39,058 nucleotides of DNA from an uncultured Myxococcales bacterium (GCA_903919145.1 CAIXGW010000021.1:1-39058), one strand, 5' to 3'. Shown: positions 1 to 8,586, counted from the first letter of the stretch. Notes: a model not told the origin generated them from the sequence alone. Program-made: numbers and translations.

Positions 1-1
1 A

Positions 2-56
2 GTACCCCAAACCCCAAGTTCGTTCCGGGTTCCGGAACGGACGCGGTTTGGGGTAC
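2..56. repeat. Nested inverted repeat (long hairpin) 1
   Basis: GTACCCCAAACC at 2-13 is perfectly complementary to GGTTTGGGGTAC at 45-56. Inside it, CGTTCCGG at 21-28 pairs with CCGGAACG at 32-39 around a 3-base loop, and the pairing continues outward with one mismatch. The whole segment can fold into one long stem with a small internal bulge. No T-run follows, so it is not a classic intrinsic terminator. It could be a repetitive palindromic element or an RNA structure. The window starts at its edge, so upstream context is missing. Confidence 0.75.
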
Positions 57-77
57 GGAAAAAGACCCAGCAGTAGG

Positions 78-135
78 ACCCAAGACCTGTGAACAAGAAC
101 CGGGTGTAACCCGGATCGAATTAACGGTCTTGGGT
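78..135. repeat. Nested inverted repeat (hairpin) 2, similar in design to repeat 1
   Basis: ACCCAAGACC at 78-87 pairs with GGTCTTGGGT at 126-135. An inner stem, CCGGGT at 100-105 with ACCCGG at 109-114, sits in the loop. As in the element at 2-56, a CCCAA-x-ACC outer stem encloses a CCGG-type inner stem, and the right arm ends in GGGTAC. The two may be diverged copies of one element. It does not fold as a tRNA: there is no CCA-side acceptor and no D- or anticodon-arm arrangement. Confidence 0.6.
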
Positions 136-330
136 ACTAGCCCGGGTTGACGACGTACTCGGCAGGGCCTGGCAGCTTGAAGGCCAAGTTCGCATTGAGG
201 TTTCCTGAGGCTGGCGCTCGGCCTGCCCAAGAATTCCTGGCGAAACTACCCAAACCGTGTAGAAATGTGACGAGAGTAATTTCAAGCGGAATTGCGGTGT
301 GGCATCCTAACGGCGCTGGGGATGGGAGCG

Positions 331-2217
331 ATGGCGGACTCCGTGGTAATCGACTTGCAGCGCGCGTGCGATCTCGCTTGCGGCTTCTGCCCTGTGCGGG
401 CTGCGGATGCAGGCCCTTCGGCGCAGCGCGGCGAGCGGGCGGCGCTGGCGGCCCGGGCGGCTCTGGCTCAGGGGGCCAGCGAAGTCGTCCTGACTGGAGG
501 AGAGCCCACCCTGGAGCCATGGCTGCCGGCCCTGGTGGCCGGCTTGCGCAAAGGCGGGGCGCAGGTGGTGCTAGAGACCCACGGCGCGCTGGCGCCGGCT
601 TTGGTTGAGCGGCTGGGCCGCGCTGGGCTTGGCCGCGCCGTTGTGGCCTGCAACAGCTTGGATCCCAAGGTCGTAGACGGCATCGCCGGCCGGCCGGGCA
701 CGTGGCTCAAGCTGCGCGCTGGCGTTCGGGCGCTGCTGGACGCTGGCATCGCCGTGGACCTGACGGCGGTGGTCCTGCCAGAAAATGCCACTGTGATCAA
801 TGATCTGCGGCGGAGAGCGGCCCAGGTGTGGCCCGCCTCTAGGGCCAGTCTGGGCCGACTGTGGCTGCGGCCGCTGCGCGTGCGCGCTGATCGCGGTCCC
901 CTGCTGACCCTGCCACACCTGGCTGCCGTGCTTCAGCAATTGGCGCTGCAGCCCGGTATGGCCGTGGGCTGCGCGCCGGGCTTTGAATTGCCAGCCTGCG
1001 CCTACCCGGACCCTGGCGCGGCAGCGGACCTGCTGCGCCTAAGCCCCACCTTGGTCGCCCGCGAAAGCGAGCGTTATCGCAGATTGCCGGCCTGTGCCAC
1101 CTGCCCGGCTGCCACACAGTGCCCAGGTGCCCTTCCTGAGTATGCCCTGCAGCTGCAGACCGTGGCTCCGCTCTTGCAGATGCCGGCTGCGGCGGGAATC
1201 GACACGCTGAGCGACTTGGACCTGGAGCCGCGCGCCGCCCTGCAACTGGCGGCGGCCCATCAGCTCGATCCCCTCACCCAAGCGCAGTGCCGGCCGGATC
1301 CGCCGCCGCCGCCGCCACCGCCAGCTTGGCAGGCGCCGGACCGTGCCGTGTTCGACCGCGAGGCGTGGGAGGTCTTGCAGGGCTGGCGGCAGGTGCTGCG
1401 CCGCGAGGTCGGCAGCGCCGCGGCGGCTCAGCAAGTGGCTCTGGCCCTGCAGAGCGCCGGGCTGTGCGCCCAAGTCAGCGGTGGCCAGCCAGGCCATACG
1501 CTGGCCGCCCCCTCTTGGGTCGTGTGGGGCGGCCTGGATTCCTCTGAGTTGAAAAAGGCTTGCTCGCTGGATGTCCGCTTGGCGGAGGCGCTGCGCCAGG
1601 GGCGGGCGGCGGCGGCGGGCGCGCTGATCGCCGATCTCGGTCGCTGCCTGGGGTATCCCGACTGCTGCATTCAGGCCTTTGGCGCCGCGGCAGACAGCGG
1701 CGACGCGCGGCTGGTGCAGTCGCTGGCCCGCCGCCAAGACAGGCGTCTGTTGCCAGAGCAAAATTGGGCGGTGGTGCCGCTGCGCTGGATGTCTCACCTG
1801 CCTTGTACGCCGGACTGCGCGGCCACAGCGCAGCGGACCGCCGCGGTCCGCCTGCATGTTCAAGCTCGACACCCCGCCTGGGCAGAGCACGCTCTGGCCG
1901 CCCTGAGCTCCCCAGTCGTGGCTTGGTCCTATGAGCGCTTCGCCGTCTTTGCCGGTGGCCAGCTTGCCGAGCCGGGGCTGCTGACCTACCAGCAGGTCGT
2001 GGGCCTGGACCAGTTTGCCGACGCCCACAGCCTGTTGCAGCGGCGCAGCTGGCGGATGTTTGCCTCAGAGATTCTGGCCAAGCTGCGCCTTGGCGACAAC
2101 CTGCGCCTGCGCGGGCCGCTGTGGCAGGTGCGCCGCGGCACGGCGGAGGTGGCTGAGCTGCGATTTGAGGGTGCGGGGCCTGCGCTGCTGCGCTTTGACG
2201 CTGACCAACCGGCCTGA
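331..2217 (+). CDS. Radical SAM protein with C-terminal Cys-rich (DUF483-like) domain
   Basis: The 628-residue product starts at the ATG at 331; an in-frame ATG at 322 and a TTG at 292 are alternatives. Residues 13-20 hold the radical SAM cluster motif CDLACGFC (C-x3-C-x2-C), followed by an LTGGEPTLEP segment typical of the SAM-binding GGE motif. A second cysteine group, C255/C258/C264 (CATCPAATQC), resembles an auxiliary-cluster region. A run of eight prolines near residue 330 forms a linker. The C-terminal half has LGYPDCC (C445, C446) and HLPCTPDC (C492, C496), a pattern I associate with DUF483-type proteins. The substrate is unknown; peptide or small-molecule modification is possible. The gene meets modC tail to tail with only 3 bases between the stops. 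Confidence 0.85.
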   Translation: MADSVVIDLQRACDLACGFCPVRAADAGPSAQRGERAALAARAALAQGASEVVLTGGEPTLEPWLPALVAGLRKGGAQVVLETHGALAPALVERLGRAGLGRAVVACNSLDPKVVDGIAGRPGTWLKLRAGVRALLDAGIAVDLTAVVLPENATVINDLRRRAAQVWPASRASLGRLWLRPLRVRADRGPLLTLPHLAAVLQQLALQPGMAVGCAPGFELPACAYPDPGAAADLLRLSPTLVARESERYRRLPACATCPAATQCPGALPEYALQLQTVAPLLQMPAAAGIDTLSDLDLEPRAALQLAAAHQLDPLTQAQCRPDPPPPPPPPAWQAPDRAVFDREAWEVLQGWRQVLRREVGSAAAAQQVALALQSAGLCAQVSGGQPGHTLAAPSWVVWGGLDSSELKKACSLDVRLAEALRQGRAAAAGALIADLGRCLGYPDCCIQAFGAAADSGDARLVQSLARRQDRRLLPEQNWAVVPLRWMSHLPCTPDCAATAQRTAAVRLHVQARHPAWAEHALAALSSPVVAWSYERFAVFAGGQLAEPGLLTYQQVVGLDQFADAHSLLQRRSWRMFASEILAKLRLGDNLRLRGPLWQVRRGTAEVAELRFEGAGPALLRFDADQPA

Positions 2218-2220
2218 ACG

Positions 2221-3291
2221 CTACTGCATCAGCGCCACCGACTTGACGTGGGCAAAGACCGTCTTGCCCGGCTCGATCGCCAAGGCGGCTATCGACCGTC
2301 GTGTCACCTGGGCCAGCACCACCGCGGCGCCGACTCGCAGGCTCACCAGCGCCAGAGCTGGGTGATCCCCCTGCGCCACTGCTTGGACGGTGCCTTGCAT
2401 CACATTGAGAATGCTGGTGTCCTCTTGATGACTCAGCGCCAGGCTCACCCCTGCCGCCGGCACCCGCAGCCGCACCTGCCGGCCCGGCGCCAGGCCGCTG
2501 TCGCGCATCCACAGGTGGCCACCGTCAAAATCGACCCGCGCCAGCTGCCACTGCGCATCGCGCTCTGCCACGGTGCCGGTCAGGACCACCGCCCGCTCTT
2601 CGCCCAGCTGGATCGGCAGGTCCAGCCGCGCCAGGGTCTCTTGCAGGGGCCCGTGGGCCACGGCGCGACCGCCCTCCATCACCACCAGGAAGTCGGCCAA
2701 GCGCCCCACTTCGTCGGCAGAGTGACTGACGTAGAGAATCGGGATCGCCAGCTCGTCTCGCAGACGCTCGAGGTACGGCAGAATTTCGCGCTTGCGCGCC
2801 GCGTCCAGGGCAGCCAGCGGCTCATCCATCAGCAGCAGCTGCGGCGACTGCGCCAGCGCTCGCGCCAGGGCCACCCGCTGTCTCTCTCCGCCAGAGAGGC
2901 GGTCGGGCATCCGCGCTAGCAGCGGCCCGATGTCCAGCATTTGCACCGCTTGGTCAAACATCTGCGGCTGCCTGCCATGGCTGCGGCGCTGGCCGTACTG
3001 CAAATTGCCAAGCACGGTCAGGTGGCTAAACAGGCTCGCCTCTTGAAAAACGTAGCCCAGCGGCCGGCGGTGCACTGGTAGAAAGACCTGATCGCTCTGC
3101 CACGGCTGGCCGCGGAACCGCACTTCGCCGCGGCTGGCCCTGTCCAAGCCGGCAATGCAGCGCAGCAGCGTGGTCTTGCCCGAACCAGAAGGGCCAAAAA
3201 TGGCCGTCACCCCGCGCCCAGGGAGCTCCAGGTCCACGTCGAGCGTGAAGCCCGGCAGGGTCATGTGCAAGCGCGCAGTGATCGCGGTCAT
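2221..3291 (-). CDS. modC: Molybdate ABC transporter ATP-binding protein ModC
   Basis: This 356-residue ATPase powers molybdate uptake at the cytoplasmic face of the inner membrane. Walker A is GPSGSGKT at residues 33-40. The ABC signature LSGGERQRVALARAL is near 133-147, directly followed by Walker B LLLMDEPLAALD. A C-terminal regulatory region includes the MOP-type segment SILNVMQGTVQAV, which in this family binds molybdate and separates ModC from other importer ATPases. The length matches the family (about 350). It is the last gene of modABC, starting 3 bases after the modB stop. Its stop is 3 bases from the stop of the convergent radical SAM gene. Confidence 0.95.
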   Translation of the reverse strand: MTAITARLHMTLPGFTLDVDLELPGRGVTAIFGPSGSGKTTLLRCIAGLDRASRGEVRFRGQPWQSDQVFLPVHRRPLGYVFQEASLFSHLTVLGNLQYGQRRSHGRQPQMFDQAVQMLDIGPLLARMPDRLSGGERQRVALARALAQSPQLLLMDEPLAALDAARKREILPYLERLRDELAIPILYVSHSADEVGRLADFLVVMEGGRAVAHGPLQETLARLDLPIQLGEERAVVLTGTVAERDAQWQLARVDFDGGHLWMRDSGLAPGRQVRLRVPAAGVSLALSHQEDTSILNVMQGTVQAVAQGDHPALALVSLRVGAAVVLAQVTRRSIAALAIEPGKTVFAHVKSVALMQ

Positions 3292-3294
3292 GAC

Positions 3295-3972
3295 CTAGTA
3301 CCTCAGCGGTTTGGTGCGCTTGCTGTACAGAGCCAGCAGCACCGCAAAGGAAAATACCAGCAGCACTGCGGCCAGTCGGTGGGCCTGGGGGTACTCCATG
3401 GCCTCGACCCGGTCGTAGATTTGCACAGAGGCCACCCGGGTGATCCCCGGCAGGTTGCCGCCGATCATCAACACCACGCCAAATTCGCCCACCGTATGGG
3501 CAAAAGTGAGGATAGCGGCCGTGACAAAACCGCGGCGGGCCAGCGGCAGGGCCACCGTCAAAAAGGCGTCCAGCGGCGAAGCGCCAAGCGTGGCGGCGAC
3601 CTCTAGTGGCCGATCGCCCACCGCCTCAAAGGCCGTCTGCAGGGGCTGAACCATAAAGGGGAGCGAATACAAGACAGAGGCCAGGACCAGCCCGCCAAAA
3701 GTGAAGGGCAGGGGCTGGGCGCCCAGCGCTTCGCTCAACCGCCCCAGCGGACCCTGCGGTCCCATGGCCAGCAGCAGGTAGAAGCCCAGCACCGAAGGCG
3801 GCAGCACCAGCGGCAGGGCCACCACCGCACCTACGGGTCCGCGCCACGGCGATGGCGTTCGGGCCAGCCACCACGCCACAGGGGTGCCGATGACCAGCAA
3901 GATGGCCGTGACCAGGCCCGCCAGCTGCGCCGTCAGCCAGATTGCCTGCAGGTCGCTGTCGCTAAGCAGCAT
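3295..3972 (-). CDS. modB: Molybdate ABC transporter permease ModB
   Basis: The 225-residue inner-membrane permease is read from the ATG at 3972 ([20 protein letters not shown]). A longer upstream frame exists but overlaps modA and has no family similarity, so I rejected it. Hydrophobic segments fit a five- to six-helix ModB. The cytoplasmic coupling loop [20 protein letters not shown] matches the EAA motif of binding-protein-dependent permeases, and [15 protein letters not shown] is typical of ModB. The start lies 11 bases after the modA stop and the stop just before modC, so the three genes should be co-transcribed. Confidence 0.95.
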   Translation of the reverse strand: MLLSDSDLQAIWLTAQLAGLVTAILLVIGTPVAWWLARTPSPWRGPVGAVVALPLVLPPSVLGFYLLLAMGPQGPLGRLSEALGAQPLPFTFGGLVLASVLYSLPFMVQPLQTAFEAVGDRPLEVAATLGASPLDAFLTVALPLARRGFVTAAILTFAHTVGEFGVVLMIGGNLPGITRVASVQIYDRVEAMEYPQAHRLAAVLLVFSFAVLLALYSKRTKPLRY

Positions 3973-3983
3973 GGCGGCATCCC

Positions 3984-4766
3984 TCAATTGGCCGGTACCG
4001 GAGCAGGCAGGCCAAAACCGTGCTTGACCAGCAGGGCCCGCGTTGCCGGCAAATCCATGTGTTCGGCAAAAGCTTTGGCCAACGGCTTTGCGGCGCCGCG
4101 GCGCGTCAGCACCAAGCCCTGCTCCAGAGGGGAGTGAAGGTGGGCGGGGATCAGCCAGTAGCCGCCCTGCTTGGCCAATTGGGGGTTGCCTGCCAAGGAG
4201 GCCGCCAGGATCCCCACCTGCGCAGCGCCGCTTTGCACAAATTGTGCGGCGTGGGCAATGCTCTCTCCCATCACGATTTTCGGCTCCAGCTGGGTCCACA
4301 GACCGGCCGCCACCAGCGCCTCGCGGGCGCGCTTGCCATAAGGCGCGTGCTTGGGATTGGCGATGGCGATGCGGGAAATCTTGGGATCGCTCAGACTTTG
4401 CAGCGTCATCTTGCTGGCGTCCAAAGTGGTGCTCCACACCGCCAGGCGGCCAATGGCGTAGGGCTTGACCGCCGAGCCGGCCAACCCGGCGGCAACTAGC
4501 TGGCGCGGATAAGCGATATCGGCCGAGAAGTACAGGTCAAAGGGCGCGCCCTGCTGAATCTGGGTCAAGAACTTGCCAGACGAGCCGTAGGTGACCGCCA
4601 CCACCGCTCCGGGGTGCAGGACCTTGAACCCAGCCACGATGTCGTCCAGGGCAAACTTCAGGTCTGACGCTGCCGCAATCGCCACGTCCTGCGCCGCTGC
4701 GGTGGCTGTCTGCAGCAGCAGCGCTACTGCGGCAAAGAGGATCGGCAGGAATCGCAAGCGCACCAC
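3984..4766 (-). CDS. modA: Molybdate-binding periplasmic protein ModA
   Basis: This is the solute-binding protein of the molybdate importer. I chose the GTG at 4766 because translation from there begins with a textbook signal peptide: basic VRLRF, a hydrophobic core, then a TATAAA-Q cleavage region at about residue 25. That gives 260 residues, the normal ModA length. An in-frame extension reaches 4916 but has no signal-like or family-like content. The mature protein begins [16 protein letters not shown] and continues with a [23 protein letters not shown] segment, both typical of ModA. Substrate specificity (molybdate versus tungstate) cannot be fixed by eye. No Mo-responsive operator or Moco riboswitch was recognised upstream. 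Confidence 0.92.
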   Translation of the reverse strand: MVRLRFLPILFAAVALLLQTATAAAQDVAIAAASDLKFALDDIVAGFKVLHPGAVVAVTYGSSGKFLTQIQQGAPFDLYFSADIAYPRQLVAAGLAGSAVKPYAIGRLAVWSTTLDASKMTLQSLSDPKISRIAIANPKHAPYGKRAREALVAAGLWTQLEPKIVMGESIAHAAQFVQSGAAQVGILAASLAGNPQLAKQGGYWLIPAHLHSPLEQGLVLTRRGAAKPLAKAFAEHMDLPATRALLVKHGFGLPAPVPAN

Positions 4767-4883
4767 CCTAGTACCCCGTTGGCCCTCCGGCAGGCGCAGG
4801 AGCCGCAAGCTACGCTGCGCCACAGGGCGCGTCAACGCTAGCCGTAGTGGGTTTGCAGCGGTGTTTCTCCGCCGAATGTTGCT

Positions 4884-4909
4884 TACCCAGGGCTTTGGCA
4901 ACACCATGA
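4884..4909. promoter_or_regulatory. 26-bp intergenic motif shared with 20046-20071
   Basis: The segment reads TACCCAGGGCTTTG, two variable bases, AACAC, two variable bases, TGA. The same pattern with identical spacing occurs at 20046-20071 (22 of 26 positions equal). Here it lies between the oxidoreductase stop (4923) and modA (start 4766), both on the minus strand. It could be a regulator site or a short dispersed repeat. Its function is unknown. Confidence 0.5.
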
Positions 4910-4922
4910 ATAGCAAACAAAA

Positions 4923-6167
4923 CTAGCTCTCGATGGTCTCAAAGGTCACGCCGGCTCGGCCCAGCCGGGCCAGCAGCGCATCGCCCATGGCCACGGCCGG
5001 CGTGATCACTCCGCACGGCGTCTGCAGGTCGTCTTGGGCCAGGCACAGCGCCGCTTCGGCCAGCATTCCGCTGGTGGCGCCGTAGCCGGGGTCCAGGTTG
5101 CCGCGCACGGCGACCCGCACCGACTGCGACCCGCCGCGGGCCACCACATCGCAGCGAAAGCGCCCAGCATTGCGCACCTCTGCGCTGGGGCCCTCTCCGG
5201 GCTGCGGCAGTAGGGGTTCCAGGATGGCCCGGCCCACCGGGGTCATCAGCGCTCCGACCATCGCCGCCGTGCCCGCCTGCAAGCCTTGCGCCGCCAGCCA
5301 GCCCTTGGGGCCTTTGCCGCAGCGCACGACCTCGGTGTAGCGGTGCTGGGCGTTGGCGGTTGGCTCAAGCAGCGCTATCGTTCGCCGCACGACCTTGGCA
5401 TTGGTCGGCGCCATCACAAACGGCCCCACCCAGCTTTGTTCTTGCGGGTCAAATTGGACCTTGACCACGTCGCGCACGTCCTTGGGGCCGCGGGCGGCGT
5501 CCCTCGGCAGCAGGCTGTAGGGATCCCACAGCGCCTTGCGCAGGGCCGGATTGCCCCTTTGATCCTCCATCATGGCCAGCATGCTCGCGACGGTGCCGCC
5601 AGAGAAACCGCCTTTGCTAGAGCGGACATAGAGAGTGGTGGTCGCCGGCATCTCGCCCGTCTTGGCCTGGAACTGCCGGTGGGCCAGCAGGCTTCCCAGG
5701 TCTGACGGCAGAGAGTCAAAGCCGCAGGCGTGGACGATGCGCACCCCGCTGGCCTGAGCCGCAGCGTGATGCTGGGCGATCATCTCGGCCATCCATGGCG
5801 CTTCGCCCGTCAGATCGCAGTAGTGGGTGCCCCTAGCCACGCACGCCGCCACCAGCTCGCTGCCGTAGCGCGCATAGGGGCCTACGGTGCTGCACATCAC
5901 CCTGGTCTTGGCGGCCAGCAGCTGCAGGGCTGCGGGATCTTTGGCATCGGCCAGCTCGATGGGCAGCTGCCGCGCTGCGGGATCCAGCTGGGCCAAGCCT
6001 TCTCGCACGCTCTCTAGCTTTTGCTGGTTGCGACCGCCCACGGCCCAGCGCAGCCGCCGACCCACTCCTTCGTGGCGCAGCAGGTACTCGGCCACCAGCC
6101 GCCCGGTGAAGCCAGTCGCCCCCCACAGCACAATGTCGTAGGTGCGTTCAGCGGCAGAGGAATCCAT
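4923..6167 (-). CDS. Saccharopine dehydrogenase-like NAD(P)-binding oxidoreductase
   Basis: This 414-residue soluble protein opens with a Rossmann nucleotide-binding motif, GATGFTG at residues 16-22. GRNQQKLESV and a STVGPYARYGSELVAAC segment follow, then THYCDLTGEAPW and HACGFDSLPSDLG. This pattern belongs to the saccharopine-dehydrogenase-like/SCCPDH family, which includes mycobacterial trans-acting enoyl reductases; genuine lysine-pathway saccharopine dehydrogenases differ. A role in lipid or polyketide reduction is possible but unproven. The ATG at 6167 is preceded by a GAGG ribosome-binding site. It is divergent from the glycosyltransferase gene and 156 bases upstream of modA on the same strand. 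Confidence 0.82.
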   Translation of the reverse strand: MDSSAAERTYDIVLWGATGFTGRLVAEYLLRHEGVGRRLRWAVGGRNQQKLESVREGLAQLDPAARQLPIELADAKDPAALQLLAAKTRVMCSTVGPYARYGSELVAACVARGTHYCDLTGEAPWMAEMIAQHHAAAQASGVRIVHACGFDSLPSDLGSLLAHRQFQAKTGEMPATTTLYVRSSKGGFSGGTVASMLAMMEDQRGNPALRKALWDPYSLLPRDAARGPKDVRDVVKVQFDPQEQSWVGPFVMAPTNAKVVRRTIALLEPTANAQHRYTEVVRCGKGPKGWLAAQGLQAGTAAMVGALMTPVGRAILEPLLPQPGEGPSAEVRNAGRFRCDVVARGGSQSVRVAVRGNLDPGYGATSGMLAEAALCLAQDDLQTPCGVITPAVAMGDALLARLGRAGVTFETIES

Positions 6168-6347
6168 GGCAGCAGCCTCGTGGTGCGCAACAGGCGCGCG
6201 GCGATTCTACCCCTGCTGGCGCCGCGGCGACACCACCCCACTCAGCCGCCGCCGCCTTGCAGGGCTGACCGTTCGCCCGTATCCTCGCAGGGGGGCTTGC
6301 TGCCCTTGGTCGGTGGCGATTTTGGGTTCTTGGCCCGCGGGCATTTG

Positions 6348-7559
6348 ATGCTTTACCTAGTTGTCACCGCCATTTTTCTGCTGTGGCTGGCCATTCCGTT
6401 TGCCCTGTACCCGCTGGCGATGGCGTGGTTGGCCAGCCGCAAAGGGCGCCAGGCAGGCCACCAAGCCCCAGCCCAGTTGACCCCAGCCCAGTTGACCCCA
6501 GCCCAGTTAACCCCAGCCCAGTTGACCAGTAACGAGTGGCGGCCACTGGTTTCTGTGGTGGTGGCTGCCCACAATGAGCTGGCCGTCATCGGCGCGCGGG
6601 TGCGCAACCTGCTGGACCAAGACTGGCCGCTAGACAAGCTGGAAATCCTCATCGCCTCAGATGCTTCTACCGATGGCACCGATGAGGCCGTACTGGCCAT
6701 CGCCTCTCCTGCCGTGCGCCTCGTCCGCTCTGAGCCGCGCGCGGGCAAGACCACCGCCGTGCAGAAGGCGGTCGCGGTGGCTCGCGGAGACGTGCTGCTG
6801 TTTTCTGACGCTTCGACCCGCTGGGAACCGCAGTGCATCCGCCAGCTGGTCCAGGCGATTGGCGATCCCGGGGTCGGCTGTGTCTCTGGACGGGTGCTCT
6901 ATGAGCGCCGGGGCGGCGGCGTAGCCTCTGGCTTTCTGCTGTGGCAAAAGATCGCCGTGAGCCTGCGGCGGGCGGAGGGCCAGTCAGGCGGCCTTATCTC
7001 GGTCAGCGGCTGTATTCACGGTCTGCGCAGAGAATTGTGGAAGAATTTGCCCTTGGACATCGATCCCGACTTGGTGTTGCCGGCCATCGCCGCCTCGGCG
7101 GGGCTCAACACCCTGTACGTGGCTGACGCCATTGCCTGGGAGCTGCCCCGCGAGTCCGTTTTGGTCGAGTTCAGGGCGCGGCGGCGGATAGCTGCGCGGG
7201 CGATCCACTCTGGGGTGTGGGCGACGCAATTGGCCCTGCGGGCCGGCTCCTGGGCCTATTTGGCGCGGCTGACCGCCCACAAGTGGCTGCGCTGGACGGC
7301 GTGGCTGGCCTCTGTTGGCTTGGTGGCGGTGGCTGCCCTTGGCTCGGATGCTAGCTTGCTGCTGCAGTGGCTGTTGTATGCGCAGGTCGGGTTTTACGCC
7401 CTGGCGGCGGCAGGGCTGGTGGCCGCGGCGGCCAAGGCGCGCATCGGCCCGCTGGCGGCTCCGGCCTACTGGCTGCTGGCCAACTTGGCGCTGCTGCTCG
7501 GCACGCTGGATGTGCTGCGCAAGGACCACGCGCCGGTGTGGCAGACCACAGAGGGGTAG
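6348..7559 (+). CDS. Membrane-bound family 2 glycosyltransferase
   Basis: The product is a 403-residue processive-type GT2 from the ATG at 6348. The frame is open further upstream, but that part overlaps the divergent gene and lacks similarity. The protein starts with a membrane helix (MLYLVVTAIFLLWLAIPFAL). The GT-A core follows: PLVSVVVAAHNE, ILIASDASTDGT (metal and nucleotide-sugar binding) and LLFSDASTRWEP. The acceptor-side region is GLISVSGCIHGLRREL with DIDPDLVLP and RRRIAARAI. Two or three C-terminal helices follow. The architecture resembles synthases that polymerise sugars across the inner membrane. A PAQLT repeat sits just after the first helix. The deacetylase starts 3 bases after the stop, implying one operon. 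No strong ribosome-binding site precedes the chosen start. Confidence 0.85.
   Translation: MLYLVVTAIFLLWLAIPFALYPLAMAWLASRKGRQAGHQAPAQLTPAQLTPAQLTPAQLTSNEWRPLVSVVVAAHNELAVIGARVRNLLDQDWPLDKLEILIASDASTDGTDEAVLAIASPAVRLVRSEPRAGKTTAVQKAVAVARGDVLLFSDASTRWEPQCIRQLVQAIGDPGVGCVSGRVLYERRGGGVASGFLLWQKIAVSLRRAEGQSGGLISVSGCIHGLRRELWKNLPLDIDPDLVLPAIAASAGLNTLYVADAIAWELPRESVLVEFRARRRIAARAIHSGVWATQLALRAGSWAYLARLTAHKWLRWTAWLASVGLVAVAALGSDASLLLQWLLYAQVGFYALAAAGLVAAAAKARIGPLAAPAYWLLANLALLLGTLDVLRKDHAPVWQTTEG
6466..6525 (+). repeat. Four tandem 15-bp repeats encoding PAQLT
   Basis: Four copies of CCCCAGCCCAGTTGA occur head to tail at 6466-6480, 6481-6495, 6496-6510 and 6511-6525. The third differs by one base (GTTAA). 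The unit is a multiple of three, so copy-number change would keep the frame. It encodes a short cytoplasmic linker between the first membrane helix and the catalytic domain of the GT2 enzyme. Confidence 0.95.
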
Positions 7560-7562
7560 AGC

Positions 7563-8582
7563 ATGGTGTGGCTGGGCTGGCTGATCTGGGCGGTGGTCCC
7601 GGGCGCGGTAGGCGCCTGGCTGTTGGTGCTGTGGTGGCAGCAGTCGCGGCCCGACCGGGTAGCTGTGCTCTGCTATCACCGCTTGGTCCCTGGGGATTCT
7701 CGCTTGGACCCGCAGATGCTGGCGGCTGACCCCGAGCCCTCTTGGGTCGCCGAGCAGGGGCGCTTTGCCGAGCAGGTCGCCTGGCTGGCCGGCAATGGCT
7801 ACACCGCGCTCGACCTGGACGACTGGATGGCCATCCGCACAGGAGAGAAGCCGCGGCCCAAGAAGTCGGTGCTGTTCACCTTTGACGACGGTTACGCCAG
7901 TGTGATGCAAGTGGCCGCGCCGATCCTGGCCCAACATGGCATGAAGGCTACGGTCTTTGCCGTGCTTGAGCCCGATGAGCACTCTTGCGAGCTGGTGGTG
8001 GGCAAGGACCGCTTCATGGAGCCTCATGAGCTGCGGGCGCTGGCCGATGCGGGCTGGTCGATCCAGTCGCACACGGTGACCCACGCCATGTTGCCCTACC
8101 TGGACGACGCCAACCTCGACCGCGAGCTCTCCGAGTCGATGCGGCGCCTCAGCGAAATTGCCGGCAAGCCGGTGCGCCACATCTGCCTGCCCCGCGGTGG
8201 CGTCGATGCTCGAGTCGTCGACCACGCCCGCCGGGCCGGCTATCAGACCTGCTGCGGAATTGCCAAGGGTACCGCGCGCTTTTCAGCGGACCCGATGCAG
8301 CTGCCGCGCCTCTCGCCCCTTCGCCACCACGGCGCGGCGGCCATGGCGCGGGTGCTCAGCCCGCTGGGTGCCACCCTTGAAGTGGCCATGGCTCGCTTGC
8401 GCATTGTGATCCCTCGGCTTTTTGGTGCCAAGGTGGGCTACAAGCTGCGCACCTTTCTGTACAGCTCGGCGTTGCGCCACCTGCTGGGCCCGCGGGTCCA
8501 GGCGCGCACGCTGGCGGCGCTGGTGGGGGTATGGCTGCTGGGCGGCGTGTGGTTCTACCTGCACATCCTGACCGGGAGCTGA
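7563..8582 (+). CDS. Membrane-anchored polysaccharide deacetylase (NodB homology domain)
   Basis: The 339-residue product has a hydrophobic N-terminal anchor (WLGWLIWAVVPGAVGAWLLVLWW), then a NodB-type carbohydrate esterase 4 domain. AVLCYHRLV opens the domain, VLFTFDDGYASV carries the catalytic and metal aspartates, and SHTVTHAML supplies the H-x3-H metal ligands. A second hydrophobic stretch ends the protein, so it appears anchored at both ends. It should remove acetyl groups from N-acetylated sugars of a surface polymer. GAGGGG precedes the start. It is sandwiched between two glycosyltransferase genes with 3- and 4-base gaps, which ties its substrate to their product. Confidence 0.9.
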   Translation: MVWLGWLIWAVVPGAVGAWLLVLWWQQSRPDRVAVLCYHRLVPGDSRLDPQMLAADPEPSWVAEQGRFAEQVAWLAGNGYTALDLDDWMAIRTGEKPRPKKSVLFTFDDGYASVMQVAAPILAQHGMKATVFAVLEPDEHSCELVVGKDRFMEPHELRALADAGWSIQSHTVTHAMLPYLDDANLDRELSESMRRLSEIAGKPVRHICLPRGGVDARVVDHARRAGYQTCCGIAKGTARFSADPMQLPRLSPLRHHGAAAMARVLSPLGATLEVAMARLRIVIPRLFGAKVGYKLRTFLYSSALRHLLGPRVQARTLAALVGVWLLGGVWFYLHILTGS

Positions 8583-8586
8583 CGCC

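Larger units (their letters stand above)
1..330. other. Non-coding leader region with two nested inverted repeats
   Basis: I see no convincing gene here. Open frames on both strands (about 137-608) have no recognisable domain, and the + frame runs into the radical SAM gene out of frame. The first 135 bases are almost entirely two nested inverted repeats, listed separately. From about 140 to 330 the sequence is ordinary and should hold the promoter of the radical SAM gene. I could not pick out a confident -35/-10 pair. Confidence 0.6.

Noticed and set aside
78..135. tRNA-like appearance of the second hairpin element
   Set aside because: No cloverleaf, anticodon arm or T-loop consensus can be drawn; it is a two-level hairpin only.
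3973..4437. Upstream extension of modB
   Set aside because: It overlaps modA in another frame and lacks permease features; the ATG at 3972 gives the normal ModB length.
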